Of a stretch of 64,000 nt of DNA, positions 59,805 to 64,000 are shown in pieces. Source of the stretch: Pedobacter sp. D749. GTDB taxonomy: Bacteria; Bacteroidota; Bacteroidia; Sphingobacteriales; Sphingobacteriaceae. The notes under the pieces are model-generated. The model saw nothing but the letters and a program-made list of their open reading frames with translations. It was not told the DNA's origin and made no database searches. The stretch's first letter is position 1. Every line of letters begins with the position of its first letter. Made by a program: the position numbers and the translations under genes. The stretch lies in NCBI RefSeq assembly GCF_019317285.1, contig NZ_CP079218.1, positions 4,836,001 to 4,900,000 of the forward strand, written 5' to 3'.

Positions 59805-60760
59805 TGTCGTTCGATATTGCAAATAATGTAGCCTTACAGCAAGTTTTGGCTACAATGGAGGTAGAACGCAAAAGGATTGCCGGTACCCAAACCAAAGGCT
59901 ATATTTTTATTGTTACTGGTATTGTGCTTGGCATTTTGGGCTTTGTTTTGGGTTTTCCTATTCCTGCTGTAATTGCTGGCCTGATACCTATCATTTATGG
60001 TAGTGTTTTGTTTTTCAAAATCAACGATTCTCTAACAGCTTACCAAAATGCCTATAAAACCAATGTAATTGGTGCTGCCCTTAAATTTTTAGACGAAAGT
60101 TTATCGATTAATCCCTACCAGGGAATTGAAGCTTCGGAGTTTATGTACACACAGCTGTTTAGCAATGAGCCTGATCGTTACAAAACAGAAGATTTAGTAA
60201 TGGGATGTGCTGATAAAACCCGGTTTTACTTCGCTGAAGTACATGCTGAATATAAAACAGTAACCCAAACAAAAGACGGAACCCGAACAGAGTGGCACGA
60301 CATTTTTAGAGGGATCCTCTTTGCGGCCGATTTTAATAAGAAATTTAATGGTGTAACCATCGTCAGGACAAAAGACTTCGGAGCAGCTTTTGGTGCATGG
60401 TTTTCAAAAAACCTGTTTTCTTTTGGCCACAATGACGTTATTCAACTGGAGAATGTAGAATTTGATAAGACCTTTGTAACTTATGGTTCAGACCAGGTCG
60501 AATCCAGGTATATCCTTACACCCGCCATGATGGAACGGATATTAAACCTCAATCATCAAAGCAAGTATAATATCAGTTTATCCTTTATCGAATCGAGGAT
60601 GTATATCGCTTTCCCCTTGAACCGGAATTACTTTGAGGCACCGGTTTTTAAATCTTTACTAGATCCCGAAACTGTAAATCAGGATATTTCTACCATAAAG
60701 TTTATGTATGATATTGTTAAGGAGCTGGATCTGAATACGAGGATTTGGGGTAAGGAATAA
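59804..60760 (+). CDS. DUF3137 membrane protein coupled to LemA
   Basis: 318 residues. Two membrane helices (about 33-50 and 55-75, GYIFIVTGIVLGILGFVLGFPIPAVIAGLIPIIYGSVLFF) follow a short helical N-terminus. The remainder is a soluble domain with EASEFMYTQLFSNEPDRYKTEDLVMGCADKTRFYFAEVHAEYKTVTQTKDGTRTEWHDIFRGILFAADFNKKF, the DUF3137 signature, and an FVTYGSDQVESRYILTPAMMERI block. ATG at 59804 overlaps the lemA stop. Function unknown; the pair probably acts at the inner membrane. Confidence 0.92.
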   Translation: MSFDIANNVALQQVLATMEVERKRIAGTQTKGYIFIVTGIVLGILGFVLGFPIPAVIAGLIPIIYGSVLFFKINDSLTAYQNAYKTNVIGAALKFLDESLSINPYQGIEASEFMYTQLFSNEPDRYKTEDLVMGCADKTRFYFAEVHAEYKTVTQTKDGTRTEWHDIFRGILFAADFNKKFNGVTIVRTKDFGAAFGAWFSKNLFSFGHNDVIQLENVEFDKTFVTYGSDQVESRYILTPAMMERILNLNHQSKYNISLSFIESRMYIAFPLNRNYFEAPVFKSLLDPETVNQDISTIKFMYDIVKELDLNTRIWGKE

Positions 60761-60794
60761 TAGATAGGGTATTCCCAAGAATTAAAAAAAAGTC

Positions 60795-60885
60795 GTCATC
60801 TAGACTGGAACGCAGTGAAATGGAGAGATCTGACACGATAGATTTCTCGACTTCGTTGCACTCCGCTCGAAATGACGACAATTCG
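60795..60885. repeat. GTCATCT..GCAGTGAAATGGAGAGATCT interspersed inverted repeat
   Basis: CGTCATCTAGACTGGAACGCAGTG (from 60794) opposes CACTCCGCTCGAAATGACG (60859-60877). The centre contains GGAGAGATCT and AGATTTCTCGACTTCG. Same family as the elements at 15.6 and 38.6 kb. Confidence 0.78.
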
Positions 60886-60925
60886 AGTGGAGCTTTATAT
60901 TGGAAGTTTAGCAAGGCCAGGGCCC

Positions 60926-60976
60926 AGACTTACGAAGTTTCCCCGGCACATGGGCCTCTTGAAACTTCGTAAGTCT
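60926..60976. repeat. REP-like element with the ACTTACGAAGT core
   Basis: AGACTTACGAAGTTTC (60926-60941) and GAAACTTCGTAAGTCT (60961-60976) form a perfect 16-bp stem with a 19-nt loop. The core matches the RAYT-flanking hairpins near 1.8-2.6 kb. It sits 7 nt after the stop of the response-regulator gene on the opposite strand. Confidence 0.82.
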
Positions 60977-60982
60977 TCGTTG

Positions 60983-61348
60983 CTAGCTCAAATGTTTTTT
61001 TACAATTTCTTCTAACGCAGCAATATCAAATGGTTTCGACAGGTAACTATCTGCGCCGGCTTCATCGGCTAATGAAGATATATCATTATTGGCCGAAAAA
61101 TAAATTACCGGTATATGCTTTAAATCAGGATGGCTTTTTAAAGCTCTGGTTGCCTGTATTCCTCCCAGATCGGGTAACCAATTATCCATAAAAATTAAAT
61201 CAGGCATATATGCTGCAACCTGTTCTTCTATATTATTGGCATTTTCAGATGTCTTTATCTCATACCCGGCATCTTCCAAAATAAATGTACAGAGATCAAG
61301 GATATCCCTATTATCATCAAAAACAAATATTTTTTTTGTAACTATCAT
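60983..61348 (-). CDS. Single-domain response regulator (CheY-like)
   Basis: 121 residues, receiver domain only. Acidic pocket Asp11-Asp12 (FVFDDNRDI), phospho-acceptor Asp55 (LIFMDNWLPDLGG), Ser in IYFSANND, and Lys in YLSKPFDI. No output domain. Twenty nucleotides after the CheB-like gene, it closes a gene cluster with two further receiver proteins, CheR and CheB, so it probably relays phosphate within that cluster. Confidence 0.92.
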   Translation of the reverse strand: MIVTKKIFVFDDNRDILDLCTFILEDAGYEIKTSENANNIEEQVAAYMPDLIFMDNWLPDLGGIQATRALKSHPDLKHIPVIYFSANNDISSLADEAGADSYLSKPFDIAALEEIVKKHLS

Positions 61349-61368
61349 ATTAACCTCCGAAAAAGCAA

Positions 61369-61953
61369 TTAATCATTTAATTTATTTATATAATCAGCCA
61401 TATCGTGGCTATCCAATATTACATGCGGCTTAACATTAATAACCGCCTGTTGTGGCATATACGGCATTATGGCCGAATTTGGATTCTGTATAACTACGCT
61501 ACCACCATAATTGTTTACACTTTTTAACCCCTCTACCCCATCAGCATTAGATCCTGAAAGTAAAATACAGACTAGTTTTTCTTTAAAAACCTCAGCTGCT
61601 GATTGAAAGGTAACGTCAATTGATGGTCGGGAATAGTTTATTTTTTCAGAGTAATCTAAAGAAATACTTCGGTCTTCCTCTATCAGCATATGGTAGTCTG
61701 CAGGTGCTATAAAAACTTTGCCCGGTATTAAAAATTCCTTCTCCTCTGCCTCACCAACGGCCAATGTTGTCCGCGATTTTAATAAATCGGTTAACAGAGA
61801 TTCGTTACTTGCCTTACGGTGAACCACTAATATAATAGGAAAACGAATATCGTTGCGTAAGGCCGGAAAAATTTCGAGCAAAACATCTAAACTACCGGCC
61901 GAACCGCCAATAATTAATGCACTGCAAGTGGTAGAACCTATAGTTTCCGCCAT
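61369..61953 (-). CDS. CheB-type methylesterase catalytic domain without receiver
   Basis: 194 residues, only the esterase domain; the N-terminal receiver of classical CheB is absent. The catalytic triad is visible: Ser18 (LIIGGSAGSLD), His45 (ILVVHRKASNESL) and Asp138 (LLSGSNADGVEGL). The conserved VVIQNPNSAIMPYMPQQAV also fits. It overlaps the CheR gene by 16 nt. Classical CheB removes methyl groups from chemoreceptors or deamidates them; no receptor or CheA kinase is encoded in this window. Confidence 0.93.
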   Translation of the reverse strand: MAETIGSTTCSALIIGGSAGSLDVLLEIFPALRNDIRFPIILVVHRKASNESLLTDLLKSRTTLAVGEAEEKEFLIPGKVFIAPADYHMLIEEDRSISLDYSEKINYSRPSIDVTFQSAAEVFKEKLVCILLSGSNADGVEGLKSVNNYGGSVVIQNPNSAIMPYMPQQAVINVKPHVILDSHDMADYINKLND

Positions 61954-62756
61954 ATTTTCTCCATTTTAACCCTTTTGTATTCTTTGGCTTTCGGCCAAAA
62001 CTCCAAACTTTCTTTGCTGCCCAGAGCAAGATAACCCAATTTTTCTATACTACCATCAAATAGGTTAAATACTTTATGTTGCAATTCTTTATCGAAATAA
62101 ATTAAAACGTTTCTACATAAAATTAACTGAAACTCATTAAAAGAATGATCAGAAGCCAGGTTATGGGTAGAAAAGATCATCTTCCGATTTAAACTTTCAT
62201 CAAATTTAGCCAAAGAGTAGTTCGCGGTATAATAAGTAGAAAAATCTTTTAAGCCTCCTGATTGCAAATAGTTTTCGGAATACTGCTTTAAATATGTTAA
62301 TGGAAACATGCCTTTTTTTGCTTTTTCTAAAACCGATGGATTAATATCAGTAGCATAAATAAGTGATTTATGAAGCAAATTAAGTTCTTTTAAAACAATG
62401 GCAAGCGAATAAGCTTCTTCTCCGGTAGAGCAGCCAGCCACCCAAATCCGGATAAAAGGATAGGTGCCGAGTACCGGAAGTACATCATTCCGTAAAGACT
62501 TATAAAAGGAAGGATCGCGGAACATTTCGGTAACATTAACCGTAATTTCCTCTAAAAAACGCTTGAAGTATTGCTTATCTGTTTTAACCGTATAACGAAA
62601 TTCGGCGAAACTCACAAAATTATCCATTCCATAAAGGCGTATAATCCTTCTTTTTATCGATGCATGGGAGTATTCCAGAAAATCATAACCGTGATTTTCT
62701 AAAACATCATTCAATAGGATTTCTACCTGCTCATTATCTATCGCGTCACTGATCAC
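61938..62756 (-). CDS. CheR-type protein methyltransferase
   Basis: 272 residues from GTG 62756. N-terminal helical domain then FLEEITVNVTEMFRDPSFYKSLRNDVLPVL, SAM-binding IRIWVAGCSTGEEAYSLAIVLKEL, ATDINPSVLEKAKKGMF and LILCRNVLIYFDKELQHKVFNLF. These are the complete CheR landmarks; the enzyme methylates glutamates of signalling proteins. It lies 3 nt after a receiver gene and overlaps the CheB gene, forming a tight operon. Its target is unclear because no MCP is nearby. Confidence 0.95.
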   Translation of the reverse strand: MISDAIDNEQVEILLNDVLENHGYDFLEYSHASIKRRIIRLYGMDNFVSFAEFRYTVKTDKQYFKRFLEEITVNVTEMFRDPSFYKSLRNDVLPVLGTYPFIRIWVAGCSTGEEAYSLAIVLKELNLLHKSLIYATDINPSVLEKAKKGMFPLTYLKQYSENYLQSGGLKDFSTYYTANYSLAKFDESLNRKMIFSTHNLASDHSFNEFQLILCRNVLIYFDKELQHKVFNLFDGSIEKLGYLALGSKESLEFWPKAKEYKRVKMEKIWRKL

Positions 62757-62759
62757 CGG

Positions 62760-63131
62760 CTATTTAGTAAAATTTTCTATTTGCATTAGTAACTCGTCAA
62801 CATTTATTGGTTTTGAAACATAGCCCGAAGCACCTGCGTTTAAGCAACGCTCCTTATCGCCTACCATGGCCTGGGCGGTTACGGCTAAGACAGGGATATT
62901 CTGCATTTTAGCCGATTTCTTCATTACAGCAATAGCCTGATAACCATCCATATCCGGCATCATCATATCCATTAAAACAATTGAAACATTATCATGCTTT
63001 TCTAAAATGGAAAAGCCATCTTTGGCACTTATAGCAGATAAACAATCAAAACCTTTGGCCTTTAAAACAGCTTTTAAAGCAAAAATGTTTCGGTTATCAT
63101 CATCAATTATGAGAATTAATTTTTGAGGCAT
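62760..63131 (-). CDS. Single-domain response regulator
   Basis: Start at ATG 63131 (123 residues, MPQKLILIIDDDNRN); upstream codons in the frame have no similarity. Receiver fold with Asp10-Asp12, phospho-acceptor Asp55 (IVLMDMMMPDMDG), Thr in AVTAQAM, and Lys in YVSKPINV. It is very similar to the last receiver domain of the adjacent hybrid kinase (MDMMMP..DGY, AMxGDxEKCxxAGAxxYxSKP), which suggests it split off or was duplicated from it. It starts 14 nt after the kinase stop. Confidence 0.93.
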   Translation of the reverse strand: MPQKLILIIDDDNRNIFALKAVLKAKGFDCLSAISAKDGFSILEKHDNVSIVLMDMMMPDMDGYQAIAVMKKSAKMQNIPVLAVTAQAMVGDKERCLNAGASGYVSKPINVDELLMQIENFTK

Positions 63132-63145
63132 AAAAATAAAATGGG

Positions 63146-64000
63146 TTATGATGTATGATGATTTTCGTATAACCAAACTCTTAATAACGAGATCAGCTGA
63201 TCCATATCTACTGGTTTGCTGATGTAATCGGATGCACCTGCAGCAATACATTTTTCACGATCACCCATCATCGCTTTTGCGGTAACAGCTAAAATTGGCA
63301 GGTTGCGGTATTTGATATCCTGTCTGATGGCTGTTGTAGTTTCATAGCCATCTAGTTCCGGCATCATCATATCCATTAAAACAACATCAATTTCGGGATT
63401 TTCATTTAATAGTTTCAGGGCTTCCTTACCATCTATGGCGGCCACTACTTTCATCTGGTGCTGCTCTAACATTTTGGTTAAGGAGAAGATATTGCGCACA
63501 TCATCATCCGCTACCAGAACCGTTTTTCCAACCAATACATCCTGTAGTTCGGAAAACTTTTTAGGTGTTTTGTTTTTCTCCTTGCTTTTTTCTTCTACCA
63601 GGTGCAGGAACAGGCCTGCTTCATCCAGAATACGTTGATAAGAATGTGCCGTTTTTACCACAATCGAATCAGCATATTGTTTAATCCGGTTTTCTTCTCC
63701 TTTTGAAAGGTTTTTGCCAGTAAAAATAATGATTGGTAAGTTCTCTAAACCAGGTGTTTTCTTAACTACGTCAAGTGTTTCGTAAGCATGCTTATCCGGA
63801 ATGCCCATATCTAAAATCACACAGTTAACCTCTGGCTTATGCAAGGCAGAAACACCTTCGTTTACCTGGTTGACAATTTCCGTCTGGATATTAAAATTGC
63901 TTAGAAAATAACTTAACGCCTTGGCATGCTGTTCATTTTCTTCTACAATAAGTACTTTTTTCGGATGACGGCTTAAGGCATGCTCCAATTTTGAGAATAT
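63146..64000 (-). CDS. Hybrid sensor histidine kinase, C-terminal part with two receiver domains (5' partial)
   Basis: The frame is open to the right window edge, so only the last 284 residues are seen and the kinase core lies outside. The first receiver (VLIVEENEQHAKALSYFL.., CVILDMGIPDKHAYETL) appears degenerate: the motif after the acceptor is GIPDKHAY and the conserved SKP is replaced by VVKTAHS. A ~30-residue linker then leads to a canonical receiver (VLVADDDVRNIFSLTKML.., VLMDMMMPELDGYETT, YISKPVDMDQL). First gene of the REC-CheR-CheB-REC cluster. The tandem-receiver tail is typical of large Bacteroidota hybrid kinases. Confidence 0.9.
   Translation of the reverse strand: MFSKLEHALSRHPKKVLIVEENEQHAKALSYFLSNFNIQTEIVNQVNEGVSALHKPEVNCVILDMGIPDKHAYETLDVVKKTPGLENLPIIIFTGKNLSKGEENRIKQYADSIVVKTAHSYQRILDEAGLFLHLVEEKSKEKNKTPKKFSELQDVLVGKTVLVADDDVRNIFSLTKMLEQHQMKVVAAIDGKEALKLLNENPEIDVVLMDMMMPELDGYETTTAIRQDIKYRNLPILAVTAKAMMGDREKCIAAGASDYISKPVDMDQLISLLRVWLYENHHTS

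Overview
The window is a stretch of ordinary chromosome from a Bacteroidota bacterium. The best fit is the Sphingobacteriaceae (Pedobacter or a close relative). This is judged from the gene content (glucosamine-6-phosphate deaminase fused to a PIG-L domain, a FabD/FolE/QueD cluster, futalosine-pathway menaquinone genes, DUF3127, a MiaB/sigma-54-activator/LptE/SecG operon), from the AT-rich composition, and from several candidate TAnnTTTG -7 promoter elements. Both ends of the window cut genes: nagB at the left and a hybrid histidine kinase at the right. I saw no rRNA, tRNA, CRISPR array, prophage or complete insertion sequence. The only transposase-like gene is a RAYT flanked by REP-like hairpins.

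Layout. 1-6.8 kb holds an amino-sugar/glycan block: NagB-PIG-L, a RAYT island, a HGSNAT/NagX-like acyltransferase, a LacI regulator and a secreted GHL10-type glycosidase. 7-11.7 kb has a coiled-coil membrane protein and a very large NtrY-like kinase. 11.8-15.6 kb has fabD, folE, queD, mqnB and mqnD. 15.8-18.4 kb is a two-component system. 18.7-24.6 kb has DUF3127, a THUMP methyltransferase, a small XRE regulator, an HD hydrolase and the paired radical-SAM/DNA-metabolism proteins. 24.8-26.9 kb is groES-groEL. 27-36.4 kb has MgtC-like, LRR-TPR, serine dehydratase, C1 peptidase, AEC transporter and DEAD helicase genes. 36.6-38 kb is a small Hsp20 operon. 38.7-44.9 kb has two separate sigma-factor units, a PanE-like reductase, a beta-propeller lipoprotein and DUF4197. 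45-49.2 kb has PaiB-like, Pit/DUF47 and a PhoR-like kinase. 49.7-54.5 kb is the miaB-sigma54 activator-lptE-TPR-secG block. 55.5-60.8 kb has two tandem AsmA-like paralogues followed by LemA-DUF3137. 61-64 kb is a hybrid kinase-REC-CheR-CheB-REC signalling module.

Intergenic space is unusually rich in imperfect palindromes. At least five families recur: REP-like ACTTCG hairpins associated with the RAYT; GTCAT..CTGAACGCAGTGAA elements; ATTCCCGCCTGCGCGGGAAT elements; ACACAGAG/CCGTGG-type elements; and GTGnnnCAC mini-hairpins. A decayed duplicate of the 3' end of the DUF4197 gene, and a roughly 250-bp non-coding repeat whose second copy is split by a hairpin insertion, show local rearrangement.

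I do not see a clearly novel defence or biosynthetic island. The strongest candidates for under-described biology are the receptor-less CheR/CheB/REC module, the RAYT with its matching REP family, the radical-SAM/TIGR03915-like pair, and the Hsp20 operon carrying a catalytically empty half of a glycosyltransferase.
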